Shown here in pieces: positions 36,662 to 46,078 of a DNA stretch of 64,000 nt (the first letter of the stretch is position 1; each line of letters opens with the position of its first letter). Location: NCBI RefSeq assembly GCF_014196535.1, contig NZ_JACIDU010000020.1, positions 1 through 64,000 on the forward strand, written 5' to 3'. The translations under genes were made by a program, and so were the position numbers. Source of the DNA: Allorhizobium borbori (lineage in GTDB: Bacteria; Pseudomonadota; Alphaproteobacteria; Rhizobiales; Rhizobiaceae). The notes beneath the pieces were generated by a model. The model was not told where the DNA came from. It saw only the letters and a list, made by a program, of their open reading frames with translations, and did no database searches.

Positions 36662-38509
36662 ATGAGCGGGCGAAGCGTTCACACACTTTTCTTCTTTCTC
36701 GCAATTGCAGGCCTCATCGCCGGGCTTGTCGCACCCGTGTTCGGCTGGCATGAGGCGGCACCGTGGGTGTGGAGCCTCGCCGCCATTCCTGTCATCGTCG
36801 TTCTCGCGGTTTCCATGATTCGCGATATTCTCATCGGTCGTCTTGGGGTCGATGCCATTGCGCTGGTTTCCATGACGGCGGCAGTGGCGATGGGGGAGCC
36901 TCTGGCCGGAACAGTCGTCGCCATCATGTATACGGGCGGCAATATTCTGGAGGATTTCGCTCGCGGTCGGGCCGAGCACGATCTGAAGGCGCTGCGGGAC
37001 CGCAGTCCGCGCATTGCCCATCGTCGGGACGACGGGCGGCTGACGGATATCCCGGTCGAAGTCGTATGTCCCGGCGACGAACTTTTTGTGCTTGGTGGCG
37101 AGCTTCTGCCGGTCGATGGACGGCTTCTGGACGAGCGAGCGTCCATTGACGAGTCCGCCGTCACCGGGGAGCCCCTGCCGGTCACCCGCTTGCGTGACGA
37201 AAAACTGCGGAGCGGCACGGTGAACGCCGGTGAGGCCTTCCGGTTTCAGGCATCCGCCAGCGCCGGGGAAAGCACTTACGCCGGTATCGTGCGGATGGTG
37301 GAAGCGGCTCAGACCGCCAAGGCGCCCTTCATGCGTCTTGCCGATCGTTTCGCGCTCATTTTGCTGCCGATCACGCTCATGGTTGCCGGCCTTGCATGGT
37401 GGCTATCGGGCGACAGTACGCGCGCGCTCGCCGTGCTTGTGGTTGCAACGCCCTGTCCGCTCATTCTCGCGGCACCCGTTGCCTTCATTGGCGGCGTATC
37501 GCGCGCCGCGCGCTCCGGTATTCTCATGAAGGGAAGCGCCGCACTCGAAGCCCTGTCCGGCGTCGAGACCGCGATCTTTGACAAGACCGGCACGCTGACG
37601 GAAGGTGGCGCGCGCATGTCCCTCATCGCCACAGCGCCAGGGGTGGAGGAAGACGAGATGCTGCGTCTGCTCGCCTCGCTGGAACAGGCCTCGCATCACG
37701 TTCTCGCGGCGACGATCACCGATACCGCCCGATCGCGGGGGCTCTCCCTGGCGCACCCACAGGCAGTGCACGAATTTCGCGGCTCCGGCCTCGAGGGCAC
37801 GGTCGATGGGCGTTTCGTGCGGGCCGGCTCCCGTTCGCTGGTGCTCGGAAGCGATCCTCTCCCGGATTGGGCGACGGATGCCGCTGATATGGCGGCGAAT
37901 AGTTCGGCGCTTTCCGTCTATCTCGCTGTCGATGGCGAACTGGTCGGTGTCGTTCTGCTGGCGGACGCCGTGCGGGAGGAAACGCCCCGTGCGCTCGCCG
38001 CGCTACGTGACCTCGGCATCTCGCGGATAGTGATGGTGACAGGCGACGATTCCGTAACCGCCGCACAGGTCGCGGCGGCGCTGGGCCTCGATGGTGTCCT
38101 GTCTGATTGCGATCCCGGTCAGAAGGTCGCTGCGGTCGCGGAGGAAGAAGCACATCGTCCAGCGATGATGATCGGCGACGGCATCAACGATGCGCCGGCG
38201 CTTGCCGCCGCCCGGGTTGGCATTGCCATGGGCGCACGCGGGGCTACCGCCTCCTCCGAAGCTGCCGATATCGTCATTCTCGTGGACAATGTCGAGCGTG
38301 TCGCCGAAGCCTACGCCATCGCGTGCCACACCCGCGCCGTCGCCATGCAAAGTATCGTTGTGGGCTTGGTGCTTTCTGGTCTTGCCATGGTGGTCGCGGC
38401 CTTTGGCCACATTCCACCCGTGGCCGGCGCTTTGCTGCAAGAAGGCATCGATGTCGCCGTCATCGTCAATGCGCTGCGCGCATTGGGCGGCCCAAGGCTC
38501 AATTCCTGA
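36662..38509 (+). CDS. heavy-metal translocating P1B-type ATPase, TPCPL motif
   Basis: 615 residues, with no N-terminal metal-binding domain. Eight membrane helices are likely: two pairs before residue 110, one pair around 230-285 with transport motif ATPCPL, and one pair at 555-605. The TGEP actuator loop (SAVTGEPLPV), phosphorylation site DKTGTLTEGG and GDGINDAPAL hinge are intact. The HP dipeptide of the nucleotide-binding domain, normally SxHPLA, reads SHHVLA, so Pro is replaced by Val. The TPC motif differs from CPC (Cu, Zn/Cd) and SPC (Co) types and is nearest the P1B-5-like group linked with Ni/Fe, so the metal is uncertain. The last codons overlap the convergent GlxA gene by 11 bp. 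Confidence 0.88.
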   Translation: MSGRSVHTLFFFLAIAGLIAGLVAPVFGWHEAAPWVWSLAAIPVIVVLAVSMIRDILIGRLGVDAIALVSMTAAVAMGEPLAGTVVAIMYTGGNILEDFARGRAEHDLKALRDRSPRIAHRRDDGRLTDIPVEVVCPGDELFVLGGELLPVDGRLLDERASIDESAVTGEPLPVTRLRDEKLRSGTVNAGEAFRFQASASAGESTYAGIVRMVEAAQTAKAPFMRLADRFALILLPITLMVAGLAWWLSGDSTRALAVLVVATPCPLILAAPVAFIGGVSRAARSGILMKGSAALEALSGVETAIFDKTGTLTEGGARMSLIATAPGVEEDEMLRLLASLEQASHHVLAATITDTARSRGLSLAHPQAVHEFRGSGLEGTVDGRFVRAGSRSLVLGSDPLPDWATDAADMAANSSALSVYLAVDGELVGVVLLADAVREETPRALAALRDLGISRIVMVTGDDSVTAAQVAAALGLDGVLSDCDPGQKVAAVAEEEAHRPAMMIGDGINDAPALAAARVGIAMGARGATASSEAADIVILVDNVERVAEAYAIACHTRAVAMQSIVVGLVLSGLAMVVAAFGHIPPVAGALLQEGIDVAVIVNALRALGGPRLNS

Positions 38510-39506
38510 GGGTCCCTTCACGCAATGCGCTGGGCGGCGTGCCATGGATACGGTTCCAGGCGCGGCGAAACTGGCGGGCTGAGGCAAACCCGGCGCGCGC
38601 CGCCACGCTTTCCATGTCCATGCGGGAAGACGTGATCATTTCCCGCGCAAGCGCAATGCGCATCCGGTTCAGATAGTCCGTGACACTCATGCCGGTATGC
38701 TCATTGAACAGGCGCGAGAGATTGCGCGGGCTGGTGCAGGCCACATCTGCCAACGTCTCCACCGACCAATCGCGGGTCGGGTCGGCAGTCACCGCGTCCT
38801 GCGCCCGGTGAATGGCGGGATGAATGTGGTTGCGACCTTCCAGCCACGGGGAAAGCTGTGGGTCCGCCCCGCCGCGCCGAAGATAGACAACGAGATAGCG
38901 CGCGACGGCCAGCGCCGTCCTGTGGCCTGCATCCCGCGCAATGATCGCCAGCATGAGATCGATACCGGCGGTAATCCCCGCGCTGGTCAGGCGCTCGCCA
39001 TCCTCCACGAAGAGCCGGTTTTCACGCACCCGGGCGGTGGGCGCAAGGCGCGTCAGTTCTGCGATCGTGCCGTGATGCGTCGTGCATTCATGCCCCTCCA
39101 GCAGTCCGGCTCGCGCTGCCAGCAATGCACCGGAGCAGATCGTCGCAAGCCGTATTCCGGGTCGGATCGAGCGTCGCAGCCAGGCGACGATCTCAGCCTC
39201 CTGTTTTGCGTGCGCAACTCGGTCCACCACCTTGTCGCCCAGTGGATCATCCGCCGCCCCGGAAACAATAACCAGCGCATCGTCCGGCAGGGTTTCGGGC
39301 AGGGGAGCAATACCTGTCACGTCGAGCCCGATGGAACTGATCGTCGTGTCTGCAGGGCCGACAAAGGCGACGGTAAAGCGTACCGCCGCCTGCTCCATGT
39401 TCGCCTTGCGCAGCGCCTCCATCGGTCCGGCCACATCGAGAAGCAGAGCGCGCGGCGGCACCACCATGAAGACCGGGATAATACGGGTTGTGCCGGCTGG
39501 CTCCAT
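38499..39506 (-). CDS. GlxA family transcriptional regulator (DJ-1/PfpI domain plus AraC helix-turn-helix)
   Basis: 335 residues. The N-terminal DJ-1/PfpI-like domain (about 10-185) includes TICSGALLAARAGLLEGHECTTHH, the nucleophile-elbow region used here for ligand sensing. The C-terminal AraC domain (about 230-330) has VETLADVACTSPRNLSRLFNEHTG and MESVAARAGFASARQFRRAW. It is co-transcribed with the isochorismatase-like gene upstream (ATGA overlap) and likely controls that or the divergent 40.4 kb gene. Confidence 0.9.
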   Translation of the reverse strand: MEPAGTTRIIPVFMVVPPRALLLDVAGPMEALRKANMEQAAVRFTVAFVGPADTTISSIGLDVTGIAPLPETLPDDALVIVSGAADDPLGDKVVDRVAHAKQEAEIVAWLRRSIRPGIRLATICSGALLAARAGLLEGHECTTHHGTIAELTRLAPTARVRENRLFVEDGERLTSAGITAGIDLMLAIIARDAGHRTALAVARYLVVYLRRGGADPQLSPWLEGRNHIHPAIHRAQDAVTADPTRDWSVETLADVACTSPRNLSRLFNEHTGMSVTDYLNRMRIALAREMITSSRMDMESVAARAGFASARQFRRAWNRIHGTPPSALREGTLRN

Positions 39507-40072
39507 CAGGCGGACGCTCTCTGTTCGCCGGTTCCGGCCAATGCCTCCTCAACCGTAACAACACGTGCAAAGCGTCCGTCCAGAACGAGCTCTGTCCGCT
39601 CGCGAATTTCGGCAGGTGTCCACAAGCGCCCCGCGGCATCCACCATCGCAAAAGTGTGCGTCGCTTCGCCGACGTAATCAACGGCATAACCGAGGTCCGA
39701 TGCATGGCGGGTTGTCGTTTCGCAGCACTGCTCCGTGCGAATGCCCGAGATGATGAGGCGGCGAATGCCGTTCTCAATCAGCCAGACATCGAGTCCCGTG
39801 CCGACAAGAGCGCTGTGGCGGCCCTTGCTGAACACCGCATCGGCTTCAAGCCGGAGCCCTTCGAGGGGCACAACATAGCCGGAGGCCTCTGAAAAGGGCC
39901 CGGTTTTCTCGACGTGGAAGATCTGCACAATCGGGATGCCGGCTTTCTTTGCACCGTCGATCAGCGCTTGCTGTCGTTCGAGATAGGCGGGCAGGGCCTC
40001 GGCGGAAAAATAAGGCCGATGGCGAAAGGATTCCTGAACGTCAATGACGATGAGGGCGGTATCAGTGGACAT
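39506..40072 (-). CDS. isochorismatase-family cysteine hydrolase
   Basis: 188 residues of the isochorismatase/nicotinamidase fold. The catalytic triad is visible: Asp11 (LIVIDVQESF), Lys in VFSKGRHSAL near 95, and Cys in GIRTEQCCETTTRHASDLGY near 125. Members hydrolyse amides such as nicotinamide, biuret or N-carbamoyl compounds; the substrate is not evident. The ATG at 40072 has GGAG 8 nt upstream. It is co-transcribed with the GlxA-type regulator. Confidence 0.87.
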   Translation of the reverse strand: MSTDTALIVIDVQESFRHRPYFSAEALPAYLERQQALIDGAKKAGIPIVQIFHVEKTGPFSEASGYVVPLEGLRLEADAVFSKGRHSALVGTGLDVWLIENGIRRLIISGIRTEQCCETTTRHASDLGYAVDYVGEATHTFAMVDAAGRLWTPAEIRERTELVLDGRFARVVTVEEALAGTGEQRASA

Positions 40073-40414
40073 TTTTGTCGCTCCATGTGGTGAACACGAA
40101 GACACTCTAAAGGCTTGATAGCAAGGGAAAATGCCGGATGCGGACAGATGACGGACAAATCGCGCCAAACTGAGTGGGACATTCCCTGTTTGTTGGCCAC
40201 TCGCCCTGACGTTGCGATTGTTGGGGTGCGGATATGAAGGCCCTTTAACCATTTTTCTTCAGGAAAGCACCATTTTGGAGCCGAACCGCTGATATATGCA
40301 AGAAATAACCCGTCGAATCTATGGCTACCATGTGGGTTGCCTTAGAGGAACGGAAAGAGAAGTGAAGTATAATGGATGGGAGGCGAGAACAACCGTTCTC
40401 GTGGAGGTTGAATT
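40073..40414. other. divergent intergenic region with stem-loop at 40384-40401
   Basis: About 340 bp between the hydrolase and the diguanylate cyclase with no supported gene. A perfect hairpin CGAGAAC-AACC-GTTCTCG (40384-40401) ends 2 nt before the GGAGG ribosome site of the cyclase. It could be an operator or an RNA element affecting translation. Confidence 0.5.
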
Positions 40415-42319
40415 TTGTTTGAAGCGCATATCTTTCGGTCTTCGGGGCGATACAATATTGGCATGGTCCTCCTTGTCTTTCTGGGCCTGCTCGCCATTGT
40501 GGCTTATGATGAATATGTGAGTTGGACCGGCAAGATCGCTCAGGTCGAGCAGAATCTGACCCAGTCCTCAAGCGCCATCATACAGCACGTCGACGATACC
40601 GTGCAGATGACGGAATCGCTGCTGGATGCCCTCCTTGGTACGATAACGGCCAGGGACATTGACGGGCACAGCAACCTGCGCCTTCTTGCGGAAATGAAGC
40701 GGCTCGCCCGCCTTTCAGGTCGTATCGACTTTTTCTCCTTTGTCGATCAAAACGGACGGGTCGCTGTTTCCTCCCGTGAGGCTTATGATCCCGCTGTCGA
40801 TCTGTCAGACCGCGAATACTTCCGTTTCCACCGGGATAATCCCGGCCCGAAGGCACTGATTGGCAAGCCTGTCTGGTCGCGGCTGGGCGGAGGGTGGATT
40901 TTGACCATCAGCCGCCGCTACGACCATCCGGAGGGCTCGTTTGGCGGCGTCCTCATAGCGGCCTTGCCGCTTACCTATCTTACCGATTTCTTTGGAAAAT
41001 TCGACATTGGCGCCAAGGGTACATTCCTGCTGACGCGTGGCGATGGCATCGTGCTGGCGCGTGCGCCGGAGCGGGAAGACATGTATGCGATGGATATTTC
41101 CAGCCATGAACTCTTCACGCGTCGTCTCGTTGGCGCATCTTCCGGCGTCTATGAGTACCAGTCGCCGGTGGACGGCGAGAAGCGTTTTGGCGCCTTTGCC
41201 CGCAGCCCACGTACCGGCATCGTTATTCTCACAGCCGCGTCGCGGCCTGAGACGCTTGCCGCTTGGTCTGCCTTGGCCCGTATCCGCTGGACGTCGTTTG
41301 GCCTGATCCTGGCGCTTGCAGGCGTCGCGGCCTGGCGCTGGGCGCATCAGACCCGCCTGCGCCGGGCCGGGGAAATGGCATTGGCCGCGCGTGAGGCCGA
41401 GTTCAGGCTTCTTGCGGAATCGTCCTCTCAGATGATCCAGCGACTGGATGCGAATGGCGTGCAGGTTTATGTGTCGCCGGCCGCAACGGACGTGCTTGGA
41501 ATCGCGCCCGAGGCGCTGCTTGGTCACAGCATCGTCGAGGGACTGGATCGAGAGAGCGCGCTTAACGTGGGTGCCGTGTTGCACAAACTGCGGTTCGGTA
41601 CGCGGGGTGAAACGGTTGTTCTCAAACGCGACTTGCCCGATGGCCGGGAGGTTTGGCTGGAGGTTGCCTTCAGCCGCATGCCGACCACCGCCGATGGCCT
41701 TGGTGGGTTCGTCGCCATCACGCGCGACATCACCCGCCAGAAGCGGGAACAGGAACAACTCGACGCTCTGGCCAATACCGATGCCCTGACTGGACTGGCC
41801 AACCGCCGCGCCTTCGATAACCGCTTGCGTCTTCTGACGGAGGGAACGGGCGATCGCGCCGCACCGCTGTCACTGCTGATGATCGATGCTGACAAGTTCA
41901 AGCTCTACAATGACACCTATGGCCACGCCGAAGGTGATGTCTGCCTAAGGGCCATCGCCGGAGCGGTGATGCAGAGCGTTTCACGTCGGGAGGACTGTGC
42001 GGCCCGTTTTGGGGGCGAGGAGGTTGCGGTCCTTCTGCCGGGAACCGGGTTCGAGGGAGCCATGGTGGTGGCGCAATCGATCTGCACGCGTGTCGCCAGT
42101 CTTGGTCTGCAGCATAGTGCAAACCAGCCGTGGAGCGTGGTCACCGTATCGATCGGGGTGGCAACGCTGCCCGCAGGTTCCAGAGAACCGCTTGACGCTG
42201 AAGCCCTTTTTCATCGCGCCGACAAGGCCTTGTATCGGGCCAAGGAGGACGGTCGCAATAGGGTTGCCGCTGACGAGACAGATGGTTTCAACCCGTCGCG
42301 GATCAAGGCGACGGGTTGA
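40415..42319 (+). CDS. membrane-bound Cache-PAS-GGDEF diguanylate cyclase
   Basis: 634 residues. A first membrane helix (MVLLVFLGLLAIVAY, about 17-31), a periplasmic dCache-like sensor (about 35-285; DLSDREYFRFHRDNPGP is typical), a second helix near 290-310, a PAS domain (about 325-450) and a GGDEF domain (about 460-615) follow in order. The active site is FGGEEVAVLLPG, and RRED five residues upstream is an RxxD inhibitory site. It should make c-di-GMP in response to an extracytoplasmic small molecule. The start is TTG at 40415 with GGAGG 7 nt upstream; an ATG at 40463 would cut into the first helix. Confidence 0.88.
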   Translation: MFEAHIFRSSGRYNIGMVLLVFLGLLAIVAYDEYVSWTGKIAQVEQNLTQSSSAIIQHVDDTVQMTESLLDALLGTITARDIDGHSNLRLLAEMKRLARLSGRIDFFSFVDQNGRVAVSSREAYDPAVDLSDREYFRFHRDNPGPKALIGKPVWSRLGGGWILTISRRYDHPEGSFGGVLIAALPLTYLTDFFGKFDIGAKGTFLLTRGDGIVLARAPEREDMYAMDISSHELFTRRLVGASSGVYEYQSPVDGEKRFGAFARSPRTGIVILTAASRPETLAAWSALARIRWTSFGLILALAGVAAWRWAHQTRLRRAGEMALAAREAEFRLLAESSSQMIQRLDANGVQVYVSPAATDVLGIAPEALLGHSIVEGLDRESALNVGAVLHKLRFGTRGETVVLKRDLPDGREVWLEVAFSRMPTTADGLGGFVAITRDITRQKREQEQLDALANTDALTGLANRRAFDNRLRLLTEGTGDRAAPLSLLMIDADKFKLYNDTYGHAEGDVCLRAIAGAVMQSVSRREDCAARFGGEEVAVLLPGTGFEGAMVVAQSICTRVASLGLQHSANQPWSVVTVSIGVATLPAGSREPLDAEALFHRADKALYRAKEDGRNRVAADETDGFNPSRIKATG

Positions 42320-42331
42320 AGCCGACCCACC

Positions 42332-43027
42332 TCAGCGATCCTGCGCCAGCATTTGGCGGGGCAGTTCGCCTGCGGCGAGGGTGGCGAGCGCCGCTGTATC
42401 CTTGATCGTGATGATATCCGCATGGCGGAAATCGATGACCTGACCCCGCTTGAATGCGTTCAATGTCCGGCTCACCGTCTCAAGCGTCAGGCCCAGCCAG
42501 TCGGCTAGATCCGCGCGCGTCAGGTAAAGGCGAAAGGTGATGGCACGTTCGTTGCGCGGTCGCTTGGCACCGGCAAACTGTGCGGCAAGGTCGATAAGTG
42601 CCGACGCAACTTTCTCCGCCGCGGTCTTGCGGCCCAAAAGCATCGCATGCGCCTGGGCGCGTTTGAGCATAAGCCGCAGCGCCAGCAACACGTCCGCATC
42701 GGTAGCCGGACCCGCCGGCAAGGTTTCTATGATGGTTGGTGTCATCGGTTCAGCGGAGCAGACCAGTGCATTCATCAAATCCGACCCAAGCAGACGCCCG
42801 GGCCCGAGAATGTCGAGAATCTGACGGCGGCCATCCGCCAGACTTTGATGAAGTGCGATGCAGCCCTGCCGTATGCGGAAGTTTCCGGCCCGGAACGCTC
42901 CTTGAAGCGCAAGAGAACGACGCGCTTCCAGCGTTGTCGCGGGGGGCGGGGCGGGAGCGACGTGTGGCAAGGCGAATTTAAACGGCGTGGCGGATGTCTG
43001 GGCACCCGAAAGCGTTTCGTGGAACAT
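42332..43027 (-). CDS. Crp/Fnr family transcriptional regulator
   Basis: 231 residues. The N-terminal cyclic-nucleotide-binding-like beta domain (IRQGCIALHQSLADGRRQILDILGPGRLLGSDL) and C-terminal winged helix (LYLTRADLADWLGLTLETVSRTLNAFKRG, about 165-195) define the family. No N-terminal four-cysteine cluster is present, so it does not sense oxygen through Fe-S like FNR. The HTH resembles FixK/NnrR types. It converges with the diguanylate cyclase (12 bp apart). The ATG at 43027 has AGGTG upstream. Confidence 0.87.
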   Translation of the reverse strand: MFHETLSGAQTSATPFKFALPHVAPAPPPATTLEARRSLALQGAFRAGNFRIRQGCIALHQSLADGRRQILDILGPGRLLGSDLMNALVCSAEPMTPTIIETLPAGPATDADVLLALRLMLKRAQAHAMLLGRKTAAEKVASALIDLAAQFAGAKRPRNERAITFRLYLTRADLADWLGLTLETVSRTLNAFKRGQVIDFRHADIITIKDTAALATLAAGELPRQMLAQDR

Positions 43028-43104
43028 GAACACACCTGCAGCGGCCTTTGCGCAAAGCGGCGCTGGCCGGTCTGGAATGGAAAGGACGTCCCGTCGGGAC
43101 AGGC

Positions 43105-43500
43105 TCAGGCCATCGAGGAAAGCGCAGGTGGTGCGCGGGGCTTGGCATTTGGTGGCAGAATATACCGCGCTGGCGGCACATCCTCAGGCGGTCGGAGACG
43201 GGCGAACTCACGTCGGACAACATCGCCGCCCATATCCGAAGGGCAGGGCAGCGCAATCGTCGTGGAGATTCTGCAGGCTTCGCAGTCCGGTCCAAAAACA
43301 CCGTGGTGGTTGCCTTCACCATCCTTGCCGGTCAGGCAGAAATCCGGCAGCGTGCCATCAGGAAGTGTATAAAGCGCAAGCTCGGCGGATGTAAAAGCCA
43401 CCTGCCGGATAACAGGTGGCTGGTGTGCAAAACCGACGGCGAAAAGTGCCAGCGCGCAAAGAACGCGCATATATGCCCTTATTCGTCTGGAAAGCGCCAT
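43105..43500 (-). CDS. small exported Cys/His protein, DUF2946-like
   Basis: 131 residues. A basic N-terminus and hydrophobic stretch (YMRVLCALALFAVGFAHQPP, about 10-29) form a signal peptide or anchor. The mature part has CLTGKDGEGNHHGVFGPDCEACRI, a Cys/His arrangement reminiscent of DUF2946 proteins, which are often near copper genes. No copper genes are visible here apart from a P-type ATPase 5 kb away. GGGAACGAG precedes the ATG. The role is unknown; metal binding in the periplasm is a guess from the His/Cys pattern. Confidence 0.6.
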   Translation of the reverse strand: MALSRRIRAYMRVLCALALFAVGFAHQPPVIRQVAFTSAELALYTLPDGTLPDFCLTGKDGEGNHHGVFGPDCEACRISTTIALPCPSDMGGDVVRREFARLRPPEDVPPARYILPPNAKPRAPPALSSMA

Positions 43501-43676
43501 GTCTCGTTCCCAAGTCTCACGTTACAGCGTGATACCGCGCCCGCACGAGCTTCGCAATGCGGCAAACCGACAGGCTGTCGTTGGGAAACGGGTGATCCAA
43601 GTGCATTTTATAAATCGCAATATCCATTGAAGAAATATCACTCTAATCGGAAAAAACTGTTATTGACGGGGTGCGA

Positions 43677-43691
43677 CAAGACAGTTTCTTG
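43677..43691. promoter_or_regulatory. inverted repeat CAAGA-N5-TCTTG upstream of ahpC
   Basis: A perfect 5-bp-arm palindrome about 75 bp before the ahpC ATG, overlapping the 3' end of a TTGACG -35-like box at 43663-43668 plus spacer. Its position fits a regulator site. It does not match the OxyR consensus well. Confidence 0.35.
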
Positions 43692-43765
43692 TTTGCAGCG
43701 CGGCGCACGCGCACTATGGTGCCCTGCAAAATTTATTCCTTCGCCAACCGGGACGAGTAAAGACC

Positions 43766-44329
43766 ATGTCTGTTATCAATACACCGATCAAGCCGTTCAA
43801 GGCCCAGGCTTTCAAGCAGGGCAAGTTCGTCGAAATCACCGAAGCCGACGTCCTCGGCAAGTGGGCCGTTTTCTTCTTCTACCCGGCCGACTTCACCTTC
43901 GTGTGCCCGACCGAACTCGGCGACGTCGCTGACCATTATGACGAACTCCAGAAGCTTGGCGTGGAAGTCTATTCCGTGTCCACCGACACGCATTTCACCC
44001 ACAAGGCATGGCACGACACGTCTGAAACCATCGGCAAGATCCAGTATTACATGATCGGTGATCCGACGGGCACCGTCACGCGCAACTTCGAAAATATGCG
44101 CGAAGGTGAAGGCCTTGCCGATCGCGGCACCTTCATCGTTGATCCGGACGGCATCATTCAGGCGCTCGAAGTGACCGCTGAAGGCATCGGTCGCAACGCA
44201 GCCGACCTGCTGCGCAAGATCAAGGCTGCCCAGTACGTCCGTTCGCATCCGGGTGAAGTGTGCCCGGCCAAGTGGGAAGAGGGTGAAAAGACGCTCGCAC
44301 CGTCGCTCTCGCTCGTCGGCAAGATCTGA
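43766..44329 (+). CDS. ahpC: alkyl hydroperoxide reductase subunit C (typical 2-Cys peroxiredoxin)
   Basis: 187 residues. Peroxidatic Cys47 is in [11 protein letters not shown] and resolving Cys166 in [13 protein letters not shown]. It reduces H2O2, alkyl hydroperoxides and peroxynitrite in the cytosol and is re-reduced by AhpF, encoded 81 bp downstream. Length and both cysteines match E. coli AhpC. No oxyR gene is adjacent; an inverted repeat lies in the promoter region. Confidence 0.97.
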   Translation: MSVINTPIKPFKAQAFKQGKFVEITEADVLGKWAVFFFYPADFTFVCPTELGDVADHYDELQKLGVEVYSVSTDTHFTHKAWHDTSETIGKIQYYMIGDPTGTVTRNFENMREGEGLADRGTFIVDPDGIIQALEVTAEGIGRNAADLLRKIKAAQYVRSHPGEVCPAKWEEGEKTLAPSLSLVGKI

Positions 44330-44342
44330 CATCCACACTTGC

Positions 44343-44374
44343 GGAGCCGCCCCAGCCTGCAAAGGGGCGGTTCC
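44343..44374 (+). repeat. stem-loop between ahpC and ahpF
   Basis: GGAGCCGCCCC (44343-44353) pairs over 11 bp with GGGGCGGTTCC (44364-44374), one G-U. No T-run follows. It likely protects ahpC mRNA or attenuates read-through so that more AhpC than AhpF is made. Confidence 0.6.
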
Positions 44375-44410
44375 GTTCCATCCACCGACCTCGCATTTCC
44401 GGAGAGAGCC

Positions 44411-45991
44411 ATGCTTGACGATTCATTGAAGGGCCAGCTTCGCGCCTATCTCGAAAAAGTCGTTCGCCCCATCGAAGTCCGTGCTTTCGTGAACGGCTCG
44501 GCGAAGTCCAGGGAAATGCTGGATCTCCTCAATGACATCGCCAGCCTGACGGACAAGATCACGGTGGAGACGGTTGAGGATACCTCCTCCCGCGCGCCGT
44601 CCTTTGCACTGACCAGCCCCGGTCAGACCATCAACCTTGCCTTTGCGGGCATTCCGCTTGGCCATGAATTCACCTCGCTGGTGCTGGCGCTGCTGCAGGT
44701 TGGCGGTCATCCGCCGCGTGTCGAGCAGGCGATCATCGACCAGATTCGCGACCTTGACGGCGATTTTACCTTCGAAACCTATTTCTCGCTGTCGTGCCAG
44801 AACTGCCCGGATGTGGTGCAGGCGCTGAACCTGATGGCGGTGCTGAACCCGCGCATCAAACATGTCGCCATTGATGGCGCGCTTTTCCCCGAGGAAGTCG
44901 CCGACCGCCAGATCATGTCCGTCCCGACCGTCTATCTAAACGGTCAGGTCTTCGGTCAGGGCCGCATGGAAGTCGAGCAGATCCTCGCCAAGATCGACAC
45001 CGGGGCCACCGAGCGCGCGGCAGAAAAGCTCAAGGGGCTTGAACCGTTTGACGTGCTTGTCGTGGGTGGCGGCCCGGCCGGCGCCGCGGCCGCAGTTTAT
45101 GCCGCCCGCAAGGGCATCCGGACCGGCGTCGTCGCCGAGCGTTTCGGCGGTCAGGTTCTGGATACCATGGCCATCGAGAACTTCATTTCCGTTCCGCATA
45201 CCGAAGGCCCCGCCTTCGCTACGGCGCTTGAGCAGCACGTCAAGGAATATCCGGTTGAGATTATGAACCTGCAGAGAGCGGAGAAGCTTTCGCGCAATGG
45301 TTCATTCTTCGAAGTGGCGCTTGCGAGCGGTGCGGTACTGAAATCGAAGACCGTCATCCTCTCCACCGGCGCGCGCTGGCGACAGATGGGGGTTCCGGGC
45401 GAGAATGACTATCGCAACAAGGGAGTGGCCTATTGCCCCCATTGTGATGGCCCCCTGTTCAAGGGTAAGCGCACGGCGGTCATCGGCGGCGGCAATTCCG
45501 GAGTCGAAGCAGCCATTGACCTCGCAGGCATCGTCGCCCACGTCACGCTGATCGAATTCGATACGAAGCTGCGCGCTGACGAGGTTCTTCAACGCAAGTT
45601 GAAGAGCCTGCCGAACGTGACGGTACTGCTGAACGCCAGAACCACAGAGGTTCAGGGCGATGGCAAGCGGGTCACGGGCTTGGTCTATGAAGACCGCAAG
45701 TCCGGCGAGAAGCATACGCTGCCGCTGGAAGGCATCTTCGTGCAGATCGGCCTTATGCCCAACACGGAATGGCTGAAGGGCACGGTCGATCTCTCTCCGC
45801 GCGGCGAAATCGTCACGCGCGCCCACGGCGACACCTCGCTGGAAGGCGTGTTCGCGGCCGGCGACTGCACGACGGTTCCCTACAAGCAGATCGTGATTGC
45901 TGTCGGCGAAGGCGCCAAGGCCTCGCTCGGGGCTTTCGATTACCTTATTCGCGTGTCTGCGCCGGCGGAAAACGAAGAAAAAGCGGCGTAA
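44411..45991 (+). CDS. ahpF: alkyl hydroperoxide reductase subunit F
   Basis: 526 residues. The N-terminal double-thioredoxin domain has redox pair Cys129-Cys132 (CQNC), the same numbers as in E. coli AhpF. FAD binding is by [19 protein letters not shown] near 218-234. The thioredoxin-reductase-like disulfide is Cys342-Cys345 (CPHC), and NADH binding is by [18 protein letters not shown] near 360. It passes electrons from NADH to AhpC. The ATG at 44411 has GGAGAG upstream; a longer frame from 44339 would include the stem-loop. It converges with the response-regulator gene. Confidence 0.97.
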   Translation: MLDDSLKGQLRAYLEKVVRPIEVRAFVNGSAKSREMLDLLNDIASLTDKITVETVEDTSSRAPSFALTSPGQTINLAFAGIPLGHEFTSLVLALLQVGGHPPRVEQAIIDQIRDLDGDFTFETYFSLSCQNCPDVVQALNLMAVLNPRIKHVAIDGALFPEEVADRQIMSVPTVYLNGQVFGQGRMEVEQILAKIDTGATERAAEKLKGLEPFDVLVVGGGPAGAAAAVYAARKGIRTGVVAERFGGQVLDTMAIENFISVPHTEGPAFATALEQHVKEYPVEIMNLQRAEKLSRNGSFFEVALASGAVLKSKTVILSTGARWRQMGVPGENDYRNKGVAYCPHCDGPLFKGKRTAVIGGGNSGVEAAIDLAGIVAHVTLIEFDTKLRADEVLQRKLKSLPNVTVLLNARTTEVQGDGKRVTGLVYEDRKSGEKHTLPLEGIFVQIGLMPNTEWLKGTVDLSPRGEIVTRAHGDTSLEGVFAAGDCTTVPYKQIVIAVGEGAKASLGAFDYLIRVSAPAENEEKAA

Positions 45992-46078
45992 ACGGCCTTT
46001 TTGGTTCGACTTCAACACCGCGCAGTTCGAAAGGATCGCGTGCGTGTTGGAGTGTAGCACCGGCCCGCCGCTTTTCCC

